A DNA stretch of 64,000 nt from Cupriavidus pauculus (GTDB taxonomy: Bacteria; Pseudomonadota; Gammaproteobacteria; Burkholderiales; Burkholderiaceae). The DNA is taken from contig NZ_CP044067.1 in assembly GCF_008693385.1 (NCBI RefSeq), positions 2,895,501 to 2,959,500 on the forward strand. The letters run 5' to 3'. The notes under the pieces were generated by a model, which saw nothing but the letters and a program-made list of their open reading frames with translations, ran no database searches and had not been told where the DNA came from. Of this stretch, positions 25,983-33,456 are shown one piece after another (the stretch's first letter is position 1; every line of letters starts with the position of its first letter). The translations under genes were made by a program, and so were the position numbers.

Positions 25983-27209
25983 TCAGCGCGGGAGCGCACG
26001 CCAGTCTTGCTCGGCCGATTCCATGCGGCCGCCCGTGGCACGAATCGCGGCATGATCGCGGCCCTGCGGCGTGGCGCTCGCGGGCAACACGCCGCCGGTG
26101 TAACGGCGTACGGCGTCGAGCAGCTGGCGGCGAACGCGGATGATGGCCTGGTCGGCCGAGCACAGGTATTCCTTCGTGCGATCGACGATCGGCCCCATGC
26201 TGACCTGCGTAACGAAGTCTTCGATGACGATCTCGTGGAAGCCCGTGTGGTTGCCATGCTGCATGAGCGTGCGGTTCTGGCCCCAGTTCTGCTCCGGGCC
26301 GCCCGGCATGCCTCCCGCCATCGGCCAGGTATTGGCGCGCTGGGTCCGCTTCATCGAATCCACCGGCCGTTCGGTGTTGTAGTAGATGTACCACTGGATC
26401 AGGTGCGTATCGTCGATAGGCACCGCGATGATCACGGTGCGATCCTGGGCCGCGCCAATGCCGATCGGCGGGATCAGCCCGTAATACGGCATCACGAACT
26501 CGGTCACGCGCGCCACGCAGGAGCCGTCCGGCGCTTCACGCAGCGCCGCCGCCCGAATACCGTAGTCGGTGTTCTCGAACTGGTAGCGCACCGCGGAGTT
26601 GACGCGCGTGGCCGCCATGTCGGTCGGCGAGCTTTCCAGCCAGCTCTGATGCAAGAGCGCGATGTGCGAGGAGTCGATGGTCGCTTCCACGCCCTGTAGC
26701 CAGTTGGCGTTCAGCTCGATGCCGCATGCGTAGGCCTGGGTGGCGGGAAGATTCATCCATTCGAAGTTCGGCGGCGGTGGCGCCTCGCCTTCTTCACCCA
26801 GCCAGACCCATACGATGCCGGCGCCTTCCACGGTGGGGAAATGGCGGACTTTGACCGTATCGCGGAAACAATCCGGGTTCGACGCTTCGTTGGGGACTTC
26901 CAGCACATCGCCCGTCACGCTGATCTTCCAGCCATGGAAGATACATCGGATGGCGCAATCTTCGTTGCGTCCCAGTGCCAGCGACACGCCACGGTGCGGG
27001 CAAGCTTCGTCCAGAAAGCCGATGCGGCCATCGGTGGCGCGGAACGCGACGAAGTTCTCGCCGAACAGCCGCACGCGCACGGGGGCACCGTCCGCTTCCA
27101 GCCGGGACGACAGCACGGCCGGCATCCAGTAGAGCTGGCGCAGCATGCGCCCCATGGGCGCGCCGTTCTCGACGCGGGTCAGCAGTTCGTTCTCATCAGC
27201 AGTGGTCAT
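25983..27209 (-). CDS. Rieske non-heme iron oxygenase, alpha subunit (first system)
   Basis: A 408-aa ring-hydroxylating or demethylating terminal oxygenase. The Rieske site is CPHRG (C70, H72) and CIFHGW (C89, H92). The mononuclear iron region is ATIDSSHIALLHQSW. The bridging acidic residue is not certain, but the DxxH(x4)H pattern fits. No beta subunit is encoded nearby, so it is probably an alpha-only trimer like vanillate demethylase or phenoxybenzoate dioxygenase. First gene of a leftward operon with the ferredoxin and reductase. A palindromic operator candidate lies 59 bp upstream of the start. Substrate not predictable, but a substituted aromatic or aryl ether is likely. Confidence 0.9.
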   Translation of the reverse strand: MTTADENELLTRVENGAPMGRMLRQLYWMPAVLSSRLEADGAPVRVRLFGENFVAFRATDGRIGFLDEACPHRGVSLALGRNEDCAIRCIFHGWKISVTGDVLEVPNEASNPDCFRDTVKVRHFPTVEGAGIVWVWLGEEGEAPPPPNFEWMNLPATQAYACGIELNANWLQGVEATIDSSHIALLHQSWLESSPTDMAATRVNSAVRYQFENTDYGIRAAALREAPDGSCVARVTEFVMPYYGLIPPIGIGAAQDRTVIIAVPIDDTHLIQWYIYYNTERPVDSMKRTQRANTWPMAGGMPGGPEQNWGQNRTLMQHGNHTGFHEIVIEDFVTQVSMGPIVDRTKEYLCSADQAIIRVRRQLLDAVRRYTGGVLPASATPQGRDHAAIRATGGRMESAEQDWRALPR

Positions 27210-27267
27210 CTTCGGTATCCGTCGTGGGTAGTAGCCAGCCGGCGCGCCGGCGTGTAGTCTGTCGCAA

Positions 27268-27285
27268 TATCTTCCATAGAAGATA
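27268..27285. promoter_or_regulatory. Perfect 18-bp palindrome between divergent oxygenase and reductase genes
   Basis: TATCTTC-CATA-GAAGATA. The inner 16 bp match 13 of 16 positions of the element at 17154-17169 before the first liv operon, suggesting one regulator (candidate: the MarR-like protein at 16234) controls both. Confidence 0.6.
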
Positions 27286-27303
27286 ATGGCATGGGTAAGT
27301 TAG

Positions 27304-27334
27304 ACCGAAGCCTTTACGGTGTCCATTCTTCGGT
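27304..27334 (+). promoter_or_regulatory. Inverted repeat ACCGAAG/CTTCGGT in the leader region
   Basis: ACCGAAG (27304-27310) and CTTCGGT (27328-27334) are perfect inverted arms around 17 bases, between the palindrome at 27268 and the reductase-fusion start. It could be an operator or an RNA hairpin. Confidence 0.35.
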
Positions 27335-27407
27335 TGCCCAGTCCCGGGTTATCCCTAGTGAGTTGGGTAAAAGATGGTTGGGGGATTGGACTGGTCGAGG
27401 CGCATGG

Positions 27408-27431
27408 ATTGGTCCTTTCGCCAGGACCAAT
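27408..27431 (+). promoter_or_regulatory. Strong hairpin in the 5' leader of the reductase fusion
   Basis: ATTGGTCCT (27408-27416) and AGGACCAAT (27423-27431) form a perfect 9-bp stem with loop TTCGCC, 60 bp before the start codon. No T-run follows, so it is not an ordinary terminator. It may stabilise or control the mRNA leader. Confidence 0.45.
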
Positions 27432-27491
27432 CGTGCCGGAGCATGGCAATACCAGTGGCATGCGGTATCAGGACCGCAAAAGGAAACAGAC

Positions 27492-29171
27492 ATGAATGAC
27501 ACCAGCTACCCCGTGACGGATCGCTCGCGGGTGCGCCTGTTCGGTGGGCGGGGCTCGAATGACAAGCAGGCCATCCACGAGATCATCGACGCGGCGTTGT
27601 ATGGCGTCGTGTCCTATCAGATCGAGGACCAGCCGTTCGCCACGCCGACCATGGTCTGGCGCCACGGCGATTACGTGTACTGGCATGGCTCCGCGGGCAG
27701 CCGCATGCTGAAGCATGTCTCGCAGGGCGTGAACGTTTGCGTGAATTTCACCCTGCTGGATGGCTACGTGCTGTCGCGGCTGGCCTCGGCGCACACGCTG
27801 AACTATCGCTCGGTCATGATCTTCGGGCGGCCGGAAGCCGTGGCCGAGCCCGCCGCGCGCCGTGAACAGCTCGAGTATTTCCTCACGCGCTATTTCCCGG
27901 GGCGCTGGGACGAAGTCAGGCAACCCACCGAAGCCGAACTGCACAGCATCATCATGGTGCGCATGCGGATCGAAGAGGGCTCGGCGAAGCGCCGTGCGGG
28001 GCCGCCGGCCGACGGTCTCGCCATTTTCGGTGGCGAGGCGCTGTACGAGCAGCAATGCTGGGCCGGAGAAATTCCGCTGGCGACGGTGGCGCTGCCGGGG
28101 CGCCCGGCCAAGCGGCTGCACGAGTCGGTGGCGACTCCCGACTACGTGACCGGCTTTGCCCGGCGCGCCGGCTATCGGACGCCCGCCGAGGTGAACGCGC
28201 ACGACGGCCGCTACCCGGTGACCGTCAGCGAGACCGAGATGGTGGGCCGCGACATCAAGCGCTTCCGGCTGGCCGTTGCCGCGGGGCCGGCACTCCCGAC
28301 GATTGCCGCTGGCGGCCATGTGCGCATCGGCACGGTGCTGGACGACCGCACGCGCGAGGCGCGGCAGTACACCGTTGTGGACGTGGCGCCGGACGGCAAC
28401 TGGTGCGATATCGCGGTGCTGCGCGAAGCCGCGGGGCGTGGCGGCTCACGCTATCTCCACGACGAGGTGGAGGTGGGCCGTATGCTGGAGATCGAGGTAC
28501 CCGAGAACGAGTTTCCGCTGGATCCGGCCACGCGGCACGCCATCCTGATCGCGGGCGGGATCGGCGTGACGCCCATCGTGGCGATGGCGCGCGCGCTGCG
28601 GCGCGCGGGCACGTCGTTCGAAGTCCACTACAGTGCGCGCGGCATGGACGATGCGGCATTCGTCGACACATTGCGCGAGATCTGCGGCGATGCGCTGCAT
28701 CTCTATGACACCGCGGCGGACCACGGCGCGCGCATGCGTTTGCCCGAACTTCTGGCCGGCCGCCCCGCCGGCACGCACAGCTACACCTGCGGACCGGCAG
28801 CACTGATCGATGCGGTGGTGGATGCGGCTGCCGCGGTGGGCTTCCCGGCGGCATGCGTGCATCACGAACTGTTCAAGGCACCGGCGCCGCTGAGCAGCGA
28901 CAAGCCCGTGACCGTGTCGTTCGTCCGGTCCCGGCGCGAGTTGCGTGTGGAGCCCGGTACCTCGATCCTCGATGCCGCGCTGTCCATCGGTATCCCTGTG
29001 CCGCACAGCTGCAAGCGCGGCGAATGCGGGTTGTGCGCGACGAAGGTACTGGGCGGTTCGAAGGTTTCCTATCGCGACCGCTTCCTGACCGATGCGCAAC
29101 GAAGTAACGAAGCGCTGGCCTGCGTTTGCGTGTGCTGGGCCGAGGGTGAATCCCTGGCGGTGGATCTCTGA
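27492..29171 (+). CDS. Fusion: NimA-like flavin barrel + phthalate-dioxygenase-type reductase + [2Fe-2S] ferredoxin
   Basis: A 559-aa multidomain redox protein. Residues about 10-210 are a pyridoxamine-phosphate-oxidase/NimA-like split barrel (ATPTMVWRHGDYVYWHGSAG, and the family's NYRSVMIFGRPEAV). Residues about 230-460 are an FMN/NAD(H) reductase of the PDR/VanB class (flavin motif ARQYTVVD, nucleotide motif LIAGGIGVTPIVAMA, and YTCGPAALIDAV). Residues about 470-559 are a plant-type ferredoxin with cluster ligands in CKRGECGLCATKV and a later cysteine in ACVCVCW. The start at 27492 has AAGGAAAC upstream; an open in-frame extension to 27291 crosses two hairpins and was rejected. It probably reduces a terminal oxygenase; the flavin barrel could add nitro- or heme-type reduction. 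Confidence 0.87.
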   Translation: MNDTSYPVTDRSRVRLFGGRGSNDKQAIHEIIDAALYGVVSYQIEDQPFATPTMVWRHGDYVYWHGSAGSRMLKHVSQGVNVCVNFTLLDGYVLSRLASAHTLNYRSVMIFGRPEAVAEPAARREQLEYFLTRYFPGRWDEVRQPTEAELHSIIMVRMRIEEGSAKRRAGPPADGLAIFGGEALYEQQCWAGEIPLATVALPGRPAKRLHESVATPDYVTGFARRAGYRTPAEVNAHDGRYPVTVSETEMVGRDIKRFRLAVAAGPALPTIAAGGHVRIGTVLDDRTREARQYTVVDVAPDGNWCDIAVLREAAGRGGSRYLHDEVEVGRMLEIEVPENEFPLDPATRHAILIAGGIGVTPIVAMARALRRAGTSFEVHYSARGMDDAAFVDTLREICGDALHLYDTAADHGARMRLPELLAGRPAGTHSYTCGPAALIDAVVDAAAAVGFPAACVHHELFKAPAPLSSDKPVTVSFVRSRRELRVEPGTSILDAALSIGIPVPHSCKRGECGLCATKVLGGSKVSYRDRFLTDAQRSNEALACVCVCWAEGESLAVDL

Positions 29172-29217
29172 TCGGCTGGGCAATCGCGTGAAAGGCGCGG
29201 CAGCCCGGTGAAAAACA

Positions 29218-29255
29218 ACCGATGATCGTGCGCGCTAGATCGCGCCATCATCGGT
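29218..29255 (+). promoter_or_regulatory. Inverted repeat before the azoreductase-like gene
   Basis: ACCGATGAT (29218-29226) and ATCATCGGT (29247-29255) are perfect 9-bp arms around 20 bases, ending 21 bp before the start codon. It is either a regulator site or a hairpin separating the two genes. Confidence 0.45.
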
Positions 29256-29276
29256 GCAACAAGCAAAGGATTCAAC

Positions 29277-29903
29277 GTGACCAAGATTCTTCATATCGTC
29301 GGCTCGCCGCGCGAGAACAGCCAGTCGGCAATGGTGGCGCAGGCGCTGCTCGATACGTATGCCGCCAAGCATGCGAACCCGCGCATCGATACGCTCAACC
29401 TCTGGGAGCTCGATCTGCCCGAGATGCGCGAAGACGTACTCAACGCGAAATACGCGGTGTTCGCCCGGCGCGAGCATACGGCCGAGCAAGCCGCCGCATG
29501 GGCCACCGTGCAAAAGGAGGTGGCACGCCTTCTCGAGTACGACGTATTGCTGTTCAGCGTTCCGATGTGGAACTGGGGGCTGCCGTATCGGATCAAGCAT
29601 TACATCGACGTGATCACGCAGCCGGGGCTGACCTTCAAGTGGACGCCGGAGCGTGGCTACGAAGGGCTGGTGCTTGGCCGGCGCGCGGTGGTGATCTATG
29701 CGAGTTCGTTCGACTACGCGGCCGGCACCCCGCTCGCGCCGTTCGATCATCAGAAGCCCTATCTCGAGGATTGGCTGCGCATGATTGGCGTGGATGCCAT
29801 CGAGACCATCGCCTTCGGTCCGACACACCCCGACGCTCCGGCCATGCCGGCTGCGCGTGAACAGGCACTCGCGCGTGCGGCCGCCATCGCGGTGTCGCTG
29901 TAA
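29277..29903 (+). CDS. FMN-dependent NADH-azoreductase-like flavoprotein
   Basis: A 208-aa flavodoxin-fold NAD(P)H quinone/azo reductase of the AzoR/acpD class. Family features are LHIVGSPRENSQS (phosphate-binding loop), the flavin-site block SVPMWNWGLPYRIKHYIDVI, and GLTFKWTPERGYEGLV. The length matches E. coli AzoR (about 201 aa). It starts with GTG at 29277 after AAAGGA and lies 105 bp after the reductase fusion, so it may be read from that transcript or from its own promoter beside the inverted repeat at 29218-29255. It could reduce azo, quinone or nitro groups in the cytoplasm. Confidence 0.85.
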   Translation: MTKILHIVGSPRENSQSAMVAQALLDTYAAKHANPRIDTLNLWELDLPEMREDVLNAKYAVFARREHTAEQAAAWATVQKEVARLLEYDVLLFSVPMWNWGLPYRIKHYIDVITQPGLTFKWTPERGYEGLVLGRRAVVIYASSFDYAAGTPLAPFDHQKPYLEDWLRMIGVDAIETIAFGPTHPDAPAMPAAREQALARAAAIAVSL

Positions 29904-30275
29904 TGCCATCACGCTCAGGCACGCTCGCGCCGCAGCGCTGCCGCACGACAATGGTGCGCGCTGCATGCAATGTGCACGCAAAAATGTACAGCAGGCTCGA
30001 AATCGGCATGCAATCGTGACGTTCTCCTGCGTTTAAGGGTAAACACCTACGACGCGTTTCCGATCCGATTATTCCGCAATTTATTCAATTAAAACATATG
30101 GTTAGAGCGGAATTTCGGGGTTGCGACTGGTATCGGGTGCTAAGGCGGCTGATGTTCGCTCGTTCTGCCTCTTGTTTTGTCTGTATGCAGTGAATAGTAT
30201 TGCTGCATACAACAGGCCGATATGGCGTCGGCCAACTCATCCACAAACCGCCTTTCGAGCAGGAGATCCCCCATC
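29904..30275. other. 372-bp intergenic region upstream of the second Rieske operon
   Basis: No gene is seen. The sequence is AT-rich around 30040-30120, unlike its flanks. It contains the operator-like pair at 30182-30211 and two TGCATGCA-type variants, CTGCATGCAA (29961-29970) and GCATGCA (30006-30012). The promoter for the oxygenase-ligase operon is expected here. Confidence 0.6.
30182..30211. promoter_or_regulatory. Perfect inverted TGTATGCAG/CTGCATACA operator candidate
   Basis: TGTATGCAG (30182-30190) and CTGCATACA (30203-30211) are perfect 9-bp inverted arms separated by 12 bp, with core centres 21 bp apart. The end of the pair lies 64 bp before the oxygenase start. Best example of the repeated half-site in this window; probable site for the GntR protein encoded at 34793. 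Confidence 0.65.
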
Positions 30276-31592
30276 ATGATGTCCAGGGAACAGAACGATT
30301 TCATTACCCGCGTGGGTGCCGATGCGCCGGCTGGCCGTCTGCTGCGCCAGTACTGGCAGCCGGTTGCGCTGATCGACGAATTCGAGGGGGAGCGTCCCGT
30401 CCGCGCCGTGCGCCTGATGGGCCAGGACTTCGTGGTGTTTCGCGACGAGCAGGGCCAGTACGGGATGCTCGATCGCGACTGCCCGCATCGGGGTGCGGAC
30501 CTGAGCTTCGGGCGTCTCGAGGACGGTGGATTGCGTTGCCCGTTCCATGGCTGGCTGTTCGATCGCAACGGTACCTGCCTGCAGACCCCCGCCGAGCCGG
30601 CCGGCAGCAAGCTGTGCACCCGCATCAAGCAGAAGGCCTACCCGGTGGTCGAACGCAGCGGCATGCTGTTTGCCTTCATTGGCGAAGGCGAGCCGCCCGC
30701 GTTCCCGGCGTTCGACTGCTTTATCGCGCCGAACCAGTACACGTTTGCATTCAAGGGGCTGCTCGAATGCAACTGGCTCCAGGCACTCGAAGTCGGTATC
30801 GATCCCGCACATGCCTCGTTCCTGCATCGCTTCTTCGAGGACGAGGACACTTCCGAGAGCTATGGCAAGCAGTTCCGTGGCGCGTCGGCCGACTCGGCCA
30901 TGCCGATCACCAAGGTGCTGCGCGAGTTCGAATGCCCGCAGATCAACCTTGCTTCGACCGACTACGGCATGCGCCTGACGGCACTGCGCGACCTGGGCGA
31001 AGGCGAGCAGCACGTGCGCGTGACCAATGTCGTGTTCCCGCAGGCATTCATCATCCCGATGAGCGCCGAGATGACCATCGCGCAATGGCATGTGCCCATC
31101 GACGACACCAGCTGCTACTGGTACGCGATCTTCACGAGCTTCACCGAGCCCGTGAACAAGCAACAGATGCGCGACCAGCGCCTTGCACTGTACGAGCTGC
31201 CCGACTATCGCCCGCGCCAGAACAAGGCCAACCAGTACGGCTTCAATCCGTATGAGCAGCAGACCAAGACGTACACCGGGATGGGCAACGATATCAACGT
31301 GCACGACCAGTGGGCCGTCGAGTCGCAGGGGCCGATCCAGGACCGTACCCGCGAGCATCTGGGTACCACCGACAAGGGGATCATTGCCTACCGAAAGCTG
31401 CTGGTGGAAGCCATCGAGGCGAACGAGCGCGGCGAGAAGGCATTGATGATGGTCGACGTCGATGAGGCCAGCACGCTGACCGGCCCGCCGTCGATCGATG
31501 GCGTCAGCGTCGGCAACGTGGAGCACGAAGTCTACTGGCGCGGTGCCGACGCAAAGCGGCGCGCCGACTCGGAGTGGGCGTCGCGCACCTGA
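30276..31592 (+). CDS. Rieske non-heme iron oxygenase, alpha subunit (second system)
   Basis: A 438-aa terminal oxygenase. Rieske ligands are CPHRG (C69, H71) and CPFHGW (C88, H91); the catalytic iron region is EVGIDPAHASFLHRFFED. It shares the N-terminal layout of the first oxygenase (RLLRQYWQPV against RMLRQLYWMP) but is clearly a different enzyme. No beta subunit is present. The start at 30276 (or 30279, tandem ATGs) has AGGAGA 9 bases upstream. First gene of an operon with a glutamine-synthetase-like ligase, a ferredoxin and a reductase. That order parallels aniline-type pathways in which the amine is gamma-glutamylated before dioxygenation; the actual substrate is unknown. Confidence 0.9.
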   Translation: MMSREQNDFITRVGADAPAGRLLRQYWQPVALIDEFEGERPVRAVRLMGQDFVVFRDEQGQYGMLDRDCPHRGADLSFGRLEDGGLRCPFHGWLFDRNGTCLQTPAEPAGSKLCTRIKQKAYPVVERSGMLFAFIGEGEPPAFPAFDCFIAPNQYTFAFKGLLECNWLQALEVGIDPAHASFLHRFFEDEDTSESYGKQFRGASADSAMPITKVLREFECPQINLASTDYGMRLTALRDLGEGEQHVRVTNVVFPQAFIIPMSAEMTIAQWHVPIDDTSCYWYAIFTSFTEPVNKQQMRDQRLALYELPDYRPRQNKANQYGFNPYEQQTKTYTGMGNDINVHDQWAVESQGPIQDRTREHLGTTDKGIIAYRKLLVEAIEANERGEKALMMVDVDEASTLTGPPSIDGVSVGNVEHEVYWRGADAKRRADSEWASRT

Positions 31593-31602
31593 CGTCATCG
31601 GA

Positions 31603-31610
31603 CTGCATAC
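31603..31610. promoter_or_regulatory. Single CTGCATAC half-site between oxygenase and ligase genes
   Basis: CTGCATAC lies 10 bp after the oxygenase stop and 61 bp before the ligase start. No partner is found 21 bp away, so it may be chance or a weak internal site. Confidence 0.3.
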
Positions 31611-31671
31611 CTCATCAACTACCTAGGCGGCCCTTCCGCGCGCGCGACGCGGGGCGGAGGGCCGGACCCAT

Positions 31672-33108
31672 ATGGCATTCGTAGACAAATTCGGCCTCTG
31701 GACCGAGGCGCAGTCGCGCGCGGCGGACGAGATGGCGCGGCGGATCGGCGCGGGCGATATCGACGTCGTTCGCTTTTCCTTCCCAGACCAGCACGGCGTG
31801 CTGCGCGGCAAGGCCCTGGTCGCATCGGAGGCGGTGCGTGTATTGCGCAGCGGTCTGAACGTCACCACCACGCTGTTTGCGAAGGACACCTCGCACCGCA
31901 CGGTGTTTCCGGTATTCCAGGCAGGCGGTGGCTTCGATATTCCGGGCATGCAGGGCGGGGCGGACGTCACGCTGATACCTGACCCGACCACGTTCAAGGT
32001 GCTCCCGTGGGCGCTGAACACCGGTTGGGTGCTCTGCGATCCGTACTTCCACGACGGCCGTGCCGTGCCGTTCGCCACGCGCCGCCAGTTGCGCAATGCC
32101 GAGCAACAGCTGGAGGCCGAAGGCTATCGGCTGGTCACTGGGCTGGAGGTGGAGTTTCACGTCTTCAAGCTGCTCGGCGAGCATATGGCCCCCGACGACG
32201 CGGGTCAGCCCGGCGAGCCGCCCGACGTCGGTCTGCTGTCGCATGGCTACCAGTTCCTGACCGAGTCGCGCTACGACGCCACCGAGACCGTTATCGAATT
32301 GATCCGCAAGAACGTGCAGCAACTGGGCCTGCCCGTGCGTTCGCTGGAGATCGAGTTCGGGCCGAGCCAGTTCGAATTCACGTTCGCGCCAGCCAGCCCG
32401 TGCGAGACGGCCGACGCCATGGTGCTGTTCCGCAGCGCGGTGAAGCAGGTCTGCAAACGTCACGGCTACCATGCCACGTTCATGTGCCGCCCCAAGATCC
32501 GCAACGTGGTCTCGAGCGGATGGCACCTGCACCAGTCGCTGCAGCGCGTGCAGGACGGCACCAATGCGATGATGCCGGAGCGTGCTGGCGACGACCTGTC
32601 CGCGGTCGGACGTCATTACATGGGCGGACTGCTCCAGCACGCCTGCGCCGCCACCGCGTTTTCCACGCCGACCATCAACGGCTACAAGCGCTTTCGTGCC
32701 TTCTCGCTGGCGCCGGACCGCGCGATCTGGGCGCGCGACAACCGTGGCGCGATGCTGCGAGTCCTGGGCGGCGCCGGAGATACGGCCACACGCATCGAGA
32801 ATCGCGTGGGGGAACCGGCAGCCAATCCGTATCTTTATCTCGCCTCGCAGATTGTCTCCGGGCTCGATGGCATTCGCCGTGAGCTGGACCCGGGTCCGTC
32901 CGCGGACTCGCCTTACGAGACCCCGGCACCTTATCTGCCCAAGACGCTCGACGAGGCGCTGGACTGCCTGCGGCAGGACGATGTGCTGCGCGAAGGCATG
33001 GGCCATGGTTTCGTCGATTACTTCTGCCATATCAAGCAGGCCGAGATCGATCGCTTCAACCTCGAAGTGAGCGACTGGGAGCAGCGCGAATACTTCGACA
33101 CGTTCTAA
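31672..33108 (+). CDS. Glutamine-synthetase-family ligase, candidate gamma-glutamylamide synthetase
   Basis: A 478-aa member of the GS superfamily, expected to use ATP to join glutamate's gamma-carboxyl to ammonia or an amine. GS motifs include DQHGVLRGKALV near the N-terminus, the metal-site block GLEVEFHVF, LEIEFGPSQFEFTF, the KxxxxSGWHLHQSL block (IRNVVSSGWHLHQSL), and NGYKRFR with DNRGAMLRV. It is not a housekeeping GlnA: length and context match catabolic relatives such as gamma-glutamylanilide synthase (AtdA1/TdnQ) or gamma-glutamylpolyamine synthetase. It sits inside a Rieske oxygenase operon. The matching hydrolase candidate is at 13991. Confidence 0.85.
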   Translation: MAFVDKFGLWTEAQSRAADEMARRIGAGDIDVVRFSFPDQHGVLRGKALVASEAVRVLRSGLNVTTTLFAKDTSHRTVFPVFQAGGGFDIPGMQGGADVTLIPDPTTFKVLPWALNTGWVLCDPYFHDGRAVPFATRRQLRNAEQQLEAEGYRLVTGLEVEFHVFKLLGEHMAPDDAGQPGEPPDVGLLSHGYQFLTESRYDATETVIELIRKNVQQLGLPVRSLEIEFGPSQFEFTFAPASPCETADAMVLFRSAVKQVCKRHGYHATFMCRPKIRNVVSSGWHLHQSLQRVQDGTNAMMPERAGDDLSAVGRHYMGGLLQHACAATAFSTPTINGYKRFRAFSLAPDRAIWARDNRGAMLRVLGGAGDTATRIENRVGEPAANPYLYLASQIVSGLDGIRRELDPGPSADSPYETPAPYLPKTLDEALDCLRQDDVLREGMGHGFVDYFCHIKQAEIDRFNLEVSDWEQREYFDTF

Positions 33109-33129
33109 AGATCAAGCAGTGAGGATGTC

Positions 33130-33453
33130 ATGCCGACAATTACCTACGTCCTGAAGGACGGCAACACGAAGACGGTGGCGGCGGCCAACGGAAAGACCCT
33201 GATGGAGCTGGCCATTGCCAGCAACGTGCGCGGTATCGACGCCGAGTGCGGCGGCTGCTGCTCGTGTGCCACGTGCCACGTGTACATCGATCCGGCCTGG
33301 CTGGACAAGCTGCCCGCTCCCGACGAGATGGAGAACGAACTGCTCGAAGGCGTGGCCGCCGAGCGCACGGACGCCAGCCGGCTCAGCTGTCAGATCGTCC
33401 TGAGCGATGCGCTGGACGGCATGATCGTGCGCGTGCCGGCAACGCAGGGGTAG
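33130..33453 (+). CDS. [2Fe-2S] ferredoxin, putidaredoxin/adrenodoxin type
   Basis: A 107-aa ferredoxin with cluster cysteines in ECGGCCSCATCHVYID (C-x5-C-x2-C spacing, with one extra Cys) and a final cysteine in RLSCQIVL. The length and the acidic helix LPAPDEMENELLEG match putidaredoxin-like proteins that serve P450s or Rieske oxygenases. It should shuttle electrons between the reductase encoded 3 bp downstream and the oxygenase at 30276. This is a different ferredoxin class from the Rieske ferredoxin of the first system. Confidence 0.9.
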   Translation: MPTITYVLKDGNTKTVAAANGKTLMELAIASNVRGIDAECGGCCSCATCHVYIDPAWLDKLPAPDEMENELLEGVAAERTDASRLSCQIVLSDALDGMIVRVPATQG

Positions 33454-33456
33454 AGC

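Noticed and set aside
27291..27491. N-terminal extension of the reductase fusion from an ATG at 27291
   Set aside because: The added 67 residues show no similarity to the family, cross two inverted repeats and lack a ribosome site, whereas 27492 has AAGGAAAC.
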